Source: Companilactobacillus furfuricola (lineage in GTDB: Bacteria; Bacillota; Bacilli; Lactobacillales; Lactobacillaceae). Taken from it: a stretch of DNA of 64,000 bases. The notes beneath the pieces are model-generated. The model searched no databases. It was not told the DNA's origin and saw only the letters and a program-made list of their open reading frames with translations. Every line of letters starts with the position of its first letter. Within the stretch, counting starts at the first letter, position 1. The DNA lies in the NCBI RefSeq assembly GCF_003946325.1, contig NZ_RHNT01000001.1:62001-126000 (forward strand), in the 5' to 3' direction. Made by a program: the position numbers and the translations under genes. Positions 36,148 to 43,769 of the stretch are shown in pieces.

Positions 36148-37917
36148 ATGAAAAGAACAAAAATTGTAAGTACACTTGGACCTGCTAGTAACGACGTTGA
36201 AACAATTACAAAATTGATCGAAGCTGGCGCAAACATTTTCCGTTTCAACTTCTCACACGGTGATCACGAAGAACACCTTTCACGTATGAAGATGGTTCAC
36301 GAAGCAGAAAAGATCACAGGTAAGACTGTTGGTATCGTTCTTGATACTAAGGGTGCTGAGATCCGTACAACACCTCAAGAAGGTGGCAAGTTTGAAGCTA
36401 AGATCGGTGACGTTATCCGTATTTCAATGGATGATTCACTTACAGGTAACCCTGAAAAGATCGCTGTTACTTACCCAGGACTATATGATGATACACATGT
36501 TGGTGGTCACGTATTGATCGATGATGGTCTTGTTGACTTGAAGATCACAGAAAAAGACGACGAACATCGTGAATTAGTTACAGAAGTTCAAAACGAAGGT
36601 ATGATCGGCTCAAGAAAAGGTGTTAACGCACCTGGTGTTGAGATCCGCCTACCAGGTATCACTGAAAAAGATGCTTCAGATATTCGTTTTGGTTGTGACA
36701 ACGGAATCAACTTCATTTCAGCTTCATTCGTTCGTAAAGCCCAAGACGTTCTTGATATTCGTGAAATTCTTGAAGAAAAACATTGCGAATATGTTCAAAT
36801 CTTCCCTAAGATCGAATCACAAGAAGGTATCGACAACATCGATTCAATCATGCAAGTTTCAGATGGTTTGATGATTGCTCGTGGTGACATGGGTGTTGAG
36901 ATTCCATTTGAAAACGTACCTTTCGTACAAAAAGATTTGATCAAGAAGTGTAATGCTTTAGGTAAACCAGTTATCACAGCTACACAAATGCTTGATTCAA
37001 TGCAAGAAAACCCACGTCCTACACGTGCCGAAGTTACTGACGTTGCTAACTCTGTTCTTGATGGTACAGATGCAACAATGCTTTCTGGTGAAAGTGCTAA
37101 TGGTGATTACCCAGTTGAATCTGTTGCTGCAATGGCTAACATTGACGAACGTACAGAAAAACAATTGGATGAAAAGAACCAATTAGCTATCCAACGTTTC
37201 GAAGAATACAAAGGTTCAAACGTTACAGAATCAATCGGTGAATCAGTTGTTAGAACTGCTGAAGAATTAAATATCAGCACAATCGTTACTGCAACTGCTT
37301 CAGGTTATACTGCACGTATGATCTCAAAATACCGTCCAAGTGCTGATATCTTAGCTATCACATTTGACGAAAAGACACAACGTGGATTAACAGTTAACTG
37401 GGGTGTAGATCCTATCGTTACTGAAAAGCCACAAAGTACTGATGAAATGTTCGACTTGGCAGCAAACAAAGCTCAAGAACTAGGATTTGCTAAAGAAGGC
37501 GACTTGATCCTTATCGTTGCTGGTGTTCCTGTTGGTGAATCAGGTGCTACAAACGTTATGAAGGTTCAATTGATCGGTTCACAACTAGTTAAGGGCCAAG
37601 GTGTTGGCGAAGAATCAGTTGTTGGTAAAGCAGTTGTTGCTCACTCAGCAAATGAAGCTAACAAGAAGGTCGAAGAAGGAGATATTCTTGTAACAGAAAC
37701 AACAGACAAGGATTACTTACCAGCTCTTGAAAAAGCTAGTGCCGTTGTTGTTGAAAACGGTGGTCTAACTTCACACGCAGCTGTTGTTGGTATCGCAATG
37801 GGTCTACCTGTTGTTGTTGGTGCTGCAGACGCTACTAAGTCAATCACAGATAATGAAACAATTACTGTTGATTCAAGACGTGGTGTTGTATACAAGGGTG
37901 CTTCACGTTCACTTTAA
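36148..37917 (+). CDS. pyk: Pyruvate kinase with C-terminal PEP-utiliser-like domain
   Basis: Makes pyruvate and ATP from PEP and ADP. It has 589 residues: the normal kinase (MKRTKIVSTLGPAS, MIARGDMGVE, TATQMLDSM) plus an extra domain of about 110 residues at the C terminus with GGLTSHAAVVG. That is the PEP-utiliser mobile domain seen in Bacillus and lactic pyruvate kinases. Codon choice is strongly biased, as expected for a highly expressed gene. It ends the pfkA-pyk operon. Confidence 0.97.
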   Translation: MKRTKIVSTLGPASNDVETITKLIEAGANIFRFNFSHGDHEEHLSRMKMVHEAEKITGKTVGIVLDTKGAEIRTTPQEGGKFEAKIGDVIRISMDDSLTGNPEKIAVTYPGLYDDTHVGGHVLIDDGLVDLKITEKDDEHRELVTEVQNEGMIGSRKGVNAPGVEIRLPGITEKDASDIRFGCDNGINFISASFVRKAQDVLDIREILEEKHCEYVQIFPKIESQEGIDNIDSIMQVSDGLMIARGDMGVEIPFENVPFVQKDLIKKCNALGKPVITATQMLDSMQENPRPTRAEVTDVANSVLDGTDATMLSGESANGDYPVESVAAMANIDERTEKQLDEKNQLAIQRFEEYKGSNVTESIGESVVRTAEELNISTIVTATASGYTARMISKYRPSADILAITFDEKTQRGLTVNWGVDPIVTEKPQSTDEMFDLAANKAQELGFAKEGDLILIVAGVPVGESGATNVMKVQLIGSQLVKGQGVGEESVVGKAVVAHSANEANKKVEEGDILVTETTDKDYLPALEKASAVVVENGGLTSHAAVVGIAMGLPVVVGAADATKSITDNETITVDSRRGVVYKGASRSL

Positions 37918-37929
37918 TATTTAATGAAA

Positions 37930-37963
37930 CACAAAAAGAGGCTGACGAGCCTCTTTTTTTTAT
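37930..37963 (+). terminator. Terminator after pyk
   Basis: AAAGAGGCT and AGCCTCTTT pair around GACG, followed by T. Confidence 0.92.
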
Positions 37964-38073
37964 GCAAAAATATCAATATTGAAATAAATGTTTTCGCTTT
38001 CCAATGATAATTGAGTTATTATTTTTAGGTAAAACAATGATAATTTTCATTGTGATCAAACTGAGGTGAAATT

Positions 38074-38862
38074 TTGTCAAATAAAGATGTATTAGTTTTT
38101 GAAATTGAACAAGCTAAAGGAAAACCAGAAAATATCAAACATCCAGACGGCTACTGTCCCTTCTGTGATACCGATCATTTAGTCAACATCATTGACCAAA
38201 AAGACGATATGATCTGGCTGGACAATAAATTTAGGACATTACAGGATACTTATCAAACCGTTCTTATCGAATTAAGTGATCATAATGGTGATATTTCGAC
38301 TTATGCGCAAAGTAAGAACCGACAAGTTTTTGAATATATTTATCAATGCTGGAATCAAATGATCAAATCTGGTAAATATACGAGTGTCTTAATGTATAAG
38401 AATGTGGGCCCGCTTTCTGGTGGCAGTTTGAAACATCCTCATTTTCAAATCATTGGGCTTGAAAAAGTAAATGGGTATAAACATGTTGAAGCTGAGAATT
38501 TTACTGGGATGGAGGTTTATCAGGACGATGAGATTGAATTAAATATATCGGAAAAACCGATCATGGGGTTTGTAGAATTTAATATTGTAATTACGGATCC
38601 AAAGAAAATTGATAAACTGGCCGATTTTGTTCAAACCACTGTTCAGTATACTTTGGATGATTTTTATGGAGGCAAGTTTGATTCCTATAATATCTTCTTC
38701 TATAAGGAATATTCTAAGATCATCTGCAAAGTCGTGCCTAGATATGTTGTTTCGCCGTATTTTGTTGGTTATCGTCTATCACAAAGAGATGGCGATAAAC
38801 AAGTAAGTGGTATTCGTGATGTTCTGCGAGAAAAATTAAATAGTAATGGAATGTTGGATTAA
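38074..38862 (+). CDS. DUF4931 protein with HIT/GalT-like fold
   Basis: A cytosolic protein of 262 residues. CPFCDTDH near residue 30 looks like a zinc site, and HPHFQIIGL near residue 128 is the HxHxQ active-site motif of galactose-1-phosphate uridylyltransferase and HIT hydrolases. It is likely a nucleotidyl transferase or hydrolase, but the substrate is unknown. It starts at TTG after GAGGTGA. It is the first gene after pyk in the accessory block. Confidence 0.75.
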   Translation: MSNKDVLVFEIEQAKGKPENIKHPDGYCPFCDTDHLVNIIDQKDDMIWLDNKFRTLQDTYQTVLIELSDHNGDISTYAQSKNRQVFEYIYQCWNQMIKSGKYTSVLMYKNVGPLSGGSLKHPHFQIIGLEKVNGYKHVEAENFTGMEVYQDDEIELNISEKPIMGFVEFNIVITDPKKIDKLADFVQTTVQYTLDDFYGGKFDSYNIFFYKEYSKIICKVVPRYVVSPYFVGYRLSQRDGDKQVSGIRDVLREKLNSNGMLD

Positions 38863-39011
38863 ATTTTGTATTTTACAGAAAATAGTGTGAGGTTTTCTGT
38901 AAAAACACTATAATGCTTTATAATTTATCGACTGTTTAGTTAAAGTTGAATCTGTATTATTAATATGATATTGTATATCTACAATAATTATGAAAAGAGG
39001 ACTTTTATCTA

Positions 39012-39056
39012 ATGACTGCATCAATGAAATTACGTCTTAACTTTTTAAATCATTAA
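39012..39056 (+). CDS. Possible 14-codon leader peptide
   Basis: A short frame, MTASMKLRLNFLNH, with AAAGAGGA 10 bases upstream. It is followed by a hairpin-rich stretch (TCGGTGAACCGA at about 39077-39088) and a terminator at 39141-39166. The arrangement of small frame, structure and terminator resembles an attenuator, as found before several ribosome-protection ABC-F genes. The ABC-F start lies 430 bases beyond the terminator, so the link is speculative. A free-standing small RNA is the alternative. Confidence 0.35.
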   Translation: MTASMKLRLNFLNH

Positions 39057-39140
39057 TTAAATAAAATTTAGAAAGTTCGGTGAACCGAGACAATTTCAGG
39101 GGTGAAGTCTATCCTTTTTTATTAATCAAATAAAATGTCA

Positions 39141-39166
39141 AGGGCAGTCATCGACTGCTCTTTTTT
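39141..39166 (+). terminator. Intrinsic terminator, possible attenuator
   Basis: GGCAGTC and GACTGCT pair around ATC and are followed by six T. No full-length gene ends just before it. Confidence 0.8.
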
Positions 39167-39221
39167 GTTGCAATGAATCGCGGTGGGCTATTGGATGTAA
39201 GTCTTGATGGTACTGCATATT

Positions 39222-39258
39222 ATCTGATGTTGAGTAATTTTCTCATGATCAGATAATG
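39222..39258. other. Perfect 10-bp inverted repeat without T run
   Basis: ATTATCTGAT and ATCAGATAAT enclose a loop in which TGAG and CTCA also pair. There is no T run, so it is not a terminator. It lies between the terminator and the left inverted repeat. Confidence 0.6.
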
Positions 39259-39323
39259 CTGAATATTTGTATTCTCATGGAAATGAAACAAGGCCTAGGT
39301 GGACGGTGGGGGGACTTTTTTGG

Positions 39324-39550
39324 AACTGTCAGCAGGCACGGATTTTGAATTAGTGGAGCTTTAAATCTTTACTAACAAAAATTTGCAGCAAATTAAATAG
39401 TAGTTGTAATTGTTATCCTCAAGGATTTGAAAACGAGTTTCGGTGCACAGCGGCCTCCGGTTAACACAGGTGGTCGAGGCACGACTTCGTCGCACCTGGT
39501 TCGACCACCTGCGTTAATCCTCAGCAGCTACCCGTGCACCTCCACTCTCT
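39324..39550 (+). repeat. Left 227-bp inverted repeat containing a family A hairpin element
   Basis: This is repeated in reverse at 41105-41331 with about 14 differences over 227 bases. The distal half (39433-39550) is a structured element. AACGAGTT is followed by 2 bases, the arm GGTGCAC (39442-39448), AGCGGCCT, the inner arms TTAAC and CAGGTGGTCGA (39467-39477) pairing with TCGACCACCTG (39501-39511) and GTTAA, then TCCTCAGCAGCT, the closing arm GTGCACC (39534-39540), and TCCACTCTCT. The inner tip CGAC-TTC-GTCG also pairs. The same layout recurs at 56.2-56.5 kb. Confidence 0.88.
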
Positions 39551-39570
39551 ACTTTGTTTTTGGTTTGCCG

Positions 39571-39584
39571 ACTCCAATGGGAGT
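39571..39584 (+). promoter_or_regulatory. Hairpin covering the ABC-F ribosome binding site
   Basis: ACTCC (39571-39575) pairs perfectly with GGAGT (39580-39584) over the tetraloop AATG. GGGAGTGG is the ribosome binding site for the ATG at 39595, so the hairpin would hide it and could make translation conditional. Confidence 0.5.
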
Positions 39585-39594
39585 GGTTAAAACT

Positions 39595-41061
39595 ATGGAA
39601 AACTTAATTATTAAATTTCAAGATGTTAGTAAGACTTTGGGATCTCGGAAAGTATTATCGATCCCTAATTTAACTGTTTACGAAAATGATCGAATTGGCA
39701 TTATTGGTAAAAATGGTGTTGGTAAATCTACTTTGCTTAAATTGATCAGCAAAGAATTGTTACCTGATACAGGACATATTCAAAATCAAGTGGATTTTAC
39801 TTATTACCAACAAGTAGCAAATTTGAATTCAGATGATCCTAAGCTGGATGGTGGTTTACTTTCCCGCTTTAATGTGCCCCAAGTAGGGCGCCATGATTTA
39901 AGTGGCGGTGAAGCTGCTAAATATCGTCTCACGCAAACCTTGTCTAATTATTCTCCAGGAATACTCTTAGACGAGCCCACTACTCATATTGATTCTTCTG
40001 GTGTTGAGATTTTAATTGAAGAATTACGTTATTATTATGCGACTTTATTATTTGTCTCTCATGATCGCTATTTCTTAGATCAATTAGCAACGAAGATCTG
40101 GGAAATTTCTGACGGAAAAATTATTGAATATCCCGGGAATTATTCAAATTATTTACAACTGAAAAAAGCTGAAACTATCGAACAAGAACGAAAATTTGAA
40201 AATTATCAAAGAGATAAACAACAATTAACGGAATCTCTTGCAAAGAAGCAAGCTCAAGTATCACGCATGTCAAAAGTTTCAGCCAAGCAGCGCAAACGAA
40301 ACATTAAGCCTGATCGTTATTCTTCGTCAAAACAAAAAGATACCGTTCAAAAGAATTTTCAAAAAACTGCTAAAGTCCTCGAAGGCAAACTCACGCGTTT
40401 GGAATCAGTTTCAATGCCAGAAAAAGAAACAAAAATTCGCTTTACGCTGCCAAAGTCCTTACTGATGCACAACCCTTATCCAGTTATGGCTGAAGAACTC
40501 ACCATAAAACGTGGGAATAAATCTATTTTAAAAGATACCAGTTTTCAATTTCCTAATGGGCAAAAGATCGCTATTACAGGTGAAAATGCTATTGGAAAAA
40601 CAACGCTTTTAAATTATATTCAAGAAAGCGGAGCAGGTATTACCTTATCTCCGAAGGTAAAATTTTCAAGTTATCAGCAATTTGCTTATCAGTTAAAGAG
40701 TGATTTGAGTTTATTACGATTCATTGAGAAACGAAGTGATTATCAAGAACCGATCATTCGTAGTGTCTTGCATAATTTAGACTTTACTTATCAGCAGGCC
40801 TTAGAACCAGTGAAAAAGCTAAGTGGTGGGGAAGCTACCAAAATTGCTTTAGCGTTAGTTTTTTTGCGACCAGCCAATGTTTTGATTTTGGATGAACCTA
40901 CTAGTTTCATTGACTTGAATACGGTCATTGCTCTGCAAAAATTTATCAAAGACTATCCTGGGATGGTGATTTTTACCTCACATGACCGATATTTCGTTGA
41001 ATCGGTGGCCACAAAAATCTATCAGATGAAAGATAATAAAGTTAAATTGATTAAAGATTAA
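39595..41061 (+). CDS. ABC-F ATPase of the antibiotic-resistance (ribosome protection) type
   Basis: A soluble twin-ATPase of 488 residues without membrane segments. The first domain has GIIGKNGVGKSTLL, LSGGEAAKYRL and LLDEPTTHID. The linker (about 185-290) is rich in Lys, Gln and Ser, and the second domain has ITGENAIGKTTLL, LSGGEATKIAL and LILDEPTSFID. Length and the layout SNYSPGILLDEPT with a long basic linker resemble Msr/Vga-type proteins that displace macrolides, lincosamides, streptogramins or pleuromutilins from the ribosome. The drug range is not readable. The ATG at 39595 avoids translating the inverted repeat. The gene is framed by 227-bp inverted repeats. Confidence 0.82.
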   Translation: MENLIIKFQDVSKTLGSRKVLSIPNLTVYENDRIGIIGKNGVGKSTLLKLISKELLPDTGHIQNQVDFTYYQQVANLNSDDPKLDGGLLSRFNVPQVGRHDLSGGEAAKYRLTQTLSNYSPGILLDEPTTHIDSSGVEILIEELRYYYATLLFVSHDRYFLDQLATKIWEISDGKIIEYPGNYSNYLQLKKAETIEQERKFENYQRDKQQLTESLAKKQAQVSRMSKVSAKQRKRNIKPDRYSSSKQKDTVQKNFQKTAKVLEGKLTRLESVSMPEKETKIRFTLPKSLLMHNPYPVMAEELTIKRGNKSILKDTSFQFPNGQKIAITGENAIGKTTLLNYIQESGAGITLSPKVKFSSYQQFAYQLKSDLSLLRFIEKRSDYQEPIIRSVLHNLDFTYQQALEPVKKLSGGEATKIALALVFLRPANVLILDEPTSFIDLNTVIALQKFIKDYPGMVIFTSHDRYFVESVATKIYQMKDNKVKLIKD

Positions 41062-41069
41062 CTATTTGT

Positions 41070-41098
41070 AAAAGTCTCACAGTCGTGAGGCTTTTTTT
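41070..41098 (+). terminator. Terminator after ABC-F gene
   Basis: AGTCTCAC and GTGAGGCT pair (one mismatch) around AGTC, with a T run. Confidence 0.85.
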
Positions 41099-41104
41099 GT
41101 AATA

Positions 41105-41331
41105 AGAGAGTGGAGGTGCACGGGTAGCTGCTGAGGATTAACGCGGGTGGTCGAACCAGGTGCGACGAAGTCGTGCCTCGACCACCCGTGTTAACCGGAG
41201 GCCGCTGTGCACTGGAACTCGTTTTCACATCCTTGAGGATAAAAATTACAACCACTATTAAATTTGCCGCAAATTTTTGTGACTAAACATTTATAGCTCC
41301 ACTAATTCAAAATCCGTGCCTGCTGACAATT
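41105..41331 (-). repeat. Right 227-bp inverted repeat with family A hairpin element
   Basis: The reverse complement of 39324-39550 at about 94% identity and equal length. Within the long inner helix one pair differs from the left copy: A-T there is G-C here (CAGGTGGTCGA becomes CGGGTGGTCGA, and its partner changes CCTG to CCCG). This compensatory change indicates selection on pairing or a shared structured origin. The gap 41062-41449 holds only this repeat, a further half copy, and terminators. Confidence 0.88.
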
Positions 41332-41368
41332 GCTAAATCGGAAGCCGTTGTCGTCTGGAACTCGTTTC
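41332..41368 (-). repeat. Half copy of family A element
   Basis: On the minus strand AACGAGTT (41366-41359), CC, the 7-base arm AGACGAC (41356-41350) and AACGGCTT follow the exact spacing of the family. The matching closing arm is not found, so this is a remnant abutting the right inverted repeat. Confidence 0.65.
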
Positions 41369-41371
41369 CAA

Positions 41372-41408
41372 ACAAAAAAGCTTCAACTCGTCAAAAGAGT
41401 TGGAGCCA
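41372..41408 (-). terminator. Terminator after alcohol dehydrogenase gene
   Basis: On the minus strand GCTCCAACTC pairs with GAGTTGAAGC (one mismatch), then six T. Confidence 0.88.
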
Positions 41409-41449
41409 TATTTTTAACTATCGATGTATTCTAAAAACGGTATTTAAAA

Positions 41450-42571
41450 TTATTTGCCTGGTTCGTAGTCTTTGTCAATAATCAAGACAGGTTTGATTGT
41501 CTTACCACTAACTGATTCTGCGTCAGCTTCGTTGATTTGATCAAAGTCAAAGAATTTTTCAGTTAGATCGAATGGGAAGAGACCCATTTGATAGAACTTG
41601 ATCAAACGAGGGATATCAATTTGTGGAATTGAGTCACCCATGTTGACACCAACGACTTTTTTGTCGTCAACACAAAGGTCATTCCATGTGCTCAAATCGA
41701 TATTGTGTGGTGTTACAGCAATAGTAGCTGATGTACCACCTTGTGTTAGGGCAGTGATCGAGTCCATCATGACTTTTGAAACACCTGTTGTATCAACGGC
41801 CCAGTCAACACCTAAGCCACCTGTGATTTTCTTGATAGCTTCAACAGCATCTTCTTTTGAACTGTTTACAACGTCAGTAGCACCTAACTTCTTAGCCAAT
41901 TCTAGACGTGATTCAACGATGTCGACAGCGATAACATTGACACATCCAGAAATTTTACCTGACATCATAGCTGCAAGACCAACGGCACCTGTACCGAAGA
42001 CGGCAATTGTGTCACCAGGTTTTGGTTGGAGTGTGTTAAAGACAGTACCACTACCTGTAACGTAACCACAGCCAAGAGGTCCAAGTTTTCTTAAGTCAAG
42101 GTCCTTAGGAACTTTAACAGCATTTCTTTGGCTGATAACTGTGTGAGTCGTGAACGATGATTGGTTGAACATATCACTGACATGATGACCGTCTTCTGTG
42201 AAATGATCTGATCCATCAGGACGTGTACCACTCAAATTTGATGCTGCATAATTACGGCATTGTGTTGGTTTACCTTTTAGACAGTTATCACATTCACCAC
42301 ATGAATAAAATGACATGATAATGTGATCGCCAGGTTTGAAGTTTTTAACGTTCTTACCAACTTTTTCAACAATACCTGAACCTTCGTGTCCAAGGATTAC
42401 TGGGAAACTGAAAGCTGCGTCACCTTTTCTTAAAGCTTCATCAGAATGACAAATTCCTGAGGCAACTAGTTTAACTTGTAAACCGTCGTCTTGTATATCT
42501 GCTAACTCAACGTCATCTTTGATAACGAATGGATCGTTAACTTTATCAACAACTGCTGCTTTGATTTTCAT
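41450..42571 (-). CDS. Zinc-dependent alcohol dehydrogenase, NAD type
   Basis: A cytosolic medium-chain dehydrogenase of 373 residues. ASGICHSDEALRKGD and GHEGSGIVEKVG form the catalytic zinc site. CGECDNCLKGKPTQC is the four-Cys structural zinc lobe, and GTGAVGLAAM is the NAD loop. The ATG at 42571 is chosen because GAGGTGG lies upstream; the longer frame adds an unlikely basic extension. The sequence resembles aryl-alcohol or class III-like dehydrogenases. Next to rhamnose genes it may reduce lactaldehyde to propanediol or dispose of aldehyde, which is inferred. Confidence 0.88.
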   Translation of the reverse strand: MKIKAAVVDKVNDPFVIKDDVELADIQDDGLQVKLVASGICHSDEALRKGDAAFSFPVILGHEGSGIVEKVGKNVKNFKPGDHIIMSFYSCGECDNCLKGKPTQCRNYAASNLSGTRPDGSDHFTEDGHHVSDMFNQSSFTTHTVISQRNAVKVPKDLDLRKLGPLGCGYVTGSGTVFNTLQPKPGDTIAVFGTGAVGLAAMMSGKISGCVNVIAVDIVESRLELAKKLGATDVVNSSKEDAVEAIKKITGGLGVDWAVDTTGVSKVMMDSITALTQGGTSATIAVTPHNIDLSTWNDLCVDDKKVVGVNMGDSIPQIDIPRLIKFYQMGLFPFDLTEKFFDFDQINEADAESVSGKTIKPVLIIDKDYEPGK

Positions 42572-42602
42572 AATATAATTCCACCTCAAATTAAAATTAA
42601 TA

Positions 42603-42616
42603 TGGTATCGCTTTCT
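42603..42616 (-). promoter_or_regulatory. Candidate cre before the alcohol dehydrogenase gene
   Basis: On the minus strand AGAAAGCGATACCA matches the CcpA consensus at 12 of 14 positions, including the CG core. Confidence 0.5.
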
Positions 42617-42666
42617 TCGGTTGTTAATTATTTCACGTTTATTCAGAAAATGCAAACCCATTTTCG

Positions 42667-43635
42667 TTATTTTCTTTCATCCCCAGGCATCATTAAGTAG
42701 TATGATTTATATTTTTTATAAAAACTAGTTTTATTTTTCATGCCAATGGCGTAAATAATTTCAGAAATCGGCATCGTAGTGGTAGTGATCAAAGAATGTG
42801 CTTGGATCAGTCGTTGATTCATCACTAATTCACTGAATGATTTGCCGGATTCTTTTTTGATGAAATTACTGAGATAGTTTTTATTGTAGCCGTACTTTTT
42901 CGCTAAAGTAGGTAGATCGATGGTTTTGTAGTATACAGAAATGTCCTTTAGTATTTTGATGATCAGTAATTGCTTGGGATCTTTTTTGTTGATAGGAACG
43001 TGGTAATGCCGCACGAGTTTGGTCAATAAGATCGATAGATAAGATTTAATGATCGAATCAGAAAATTCACGCTTGGAATAGTATTCAGTGATGATATCTT
43101 CCATGGTATATCTGATATCGTGATCGATATTATTTGGAAAAACGATATATGGTAAACTGTTACCTTCGCCGGAAACACGATTGATCAAAAATTCGTATAA
43201 GACGGAATTTGAGCGTCTCATATCATCTAACATATCGATATTGATCGACTGATCACGGAACAATAAATTTATCAATAAATCATTTTCGTTTAATTTTTTG
43301 ATTGAATGAGGGCATCCCACATCGATCAATAAAAGGTCCCCTTTATTCAAATGAATATGTTTACCGTTAACTATTTGATCGCAGCTGCCACTAAGCATGT
43401 AGTTCATCTCTAGAAATTGATGCGAGTGTTCTGGGTAGTCAGCGAAGCGATCATGTTTGCTGATGTAGACTTCACGGTTTCGAAAGAAATAATTATTCAA
43501 AACTTTGATCTTAGTAGTTGATTTCTCTTTACTGATGGCTTTGTTAGGAAGGTCATCGACGTGATGACCGGTTTCTAATTGTTTATTTTCAATTAGTTCA
43601 TGTTGCTTCAAACGTGCGATGATTCGTGAATCCAT
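42667..43635 (-). CDS. AraC family regulator, probable rhamnose activator
   Basis: 322 residues: a cupin-like sensor domain (YPEHSHQFLEMNYMLSG with the next HLNKGDLLLID) and a C-terminal AraC double helix-turn-helix (LPTLAKKYGYNKNYLSNFIKKESGKSF and MPISEIIYAIGMKNKTSFYKKYK). The ATG at 43635 follows AGGGGG by 7 bases; the longer frame would cross the promoter and cre sites. It is divergent from the rhamnose transporter and most likely activates it with L-rhamnose as effector. Confidence 0.85.
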   Translation of the reverse strand: MDSRIIARLKQHELIENKQLETGHHVDDLPNKAISKEKSTTKIKVLNNYFFRNREVYISKHDRFADYPEHSHQFLEMNYMLSGSCDQIVNGKHIHLNKGDLLLIDVGCPHSIKKLNENDLLINLLFRDQSINIDMLDDMRRSNSVLYEFLINRVSGEGNSLPYIVFPNNIDHDIRYTMEDIITEYYSKREFSDSIIKSYLSILLTKLVRHYHVPINKKDPKQLLIIKILKDISVYYKTIDLPTLAKKYGYNKNYLSNFIKKESGKSFSELVMNQRLIQAHSLITTTTMPISEIIYAIGMKNKTSFYKKYKSYYLMMPGDERK

Positions 43636-43682
43636 GAGCATTCCCCCTGTAAAATTGTTACTAAGAATCTGTTCAACTGACA

Positions 43683-43741
43683 TTGTATCACTAACCTGTA
43701 AGCGGTTATATTGGAATTGCAATTTGGTGATAGCGCTTTCT
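43683..43741 (+). promoter_or_regulatory. Rhamnose operon promoter with two cre sites
   Basis: TTGTAT (43683-43688) and TATATT (43707-43712) are 18 bases apart. TGTAAGCGGTTATA (43697-43710) fits the CcpA consensus at 13 of 14 and overlaps the -10. TGATAGCGCTTTCT (43728-43741) fits at 12 of 14 and lies just downstream, as a roadblock. AATTGCAATT is a further palindrome between them. This predicts strong glucose repression. Confidence 0.65.
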
Positions 43742-43769
43742 TCAAAAATAAGAATTAAGGGGTGTACTT

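Larger units (their letters stand above)
38863..39594. other. Long non-coding stretch before the ABC-F gene
   Basis: In order it holds a possible leader peptide (39012-39056), an intrinsic terminator (39141-39166), a long hairpin (39222-39258), the left 227-bp inverted repeat (39324-39550), and an SD-masking hairpin (39571-39584). Nothing protein-coding of normal size is seen. Confidence 0.7.

Noticed and set aside
39427-39594. N-terminal extension of the ABC-F protein through the left inverted repeat
   Set aside because: The extension translates a hairpin repeat that recurs elsewhere. A good ribosome binding site and a family-typical start lie at 39595.
41058-41255. Minus-strand frame of 65 codons in the right inverted repeat
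   Set aside because: It is the mirror of the same repeat translation, so it supports the repeat and not a gene.
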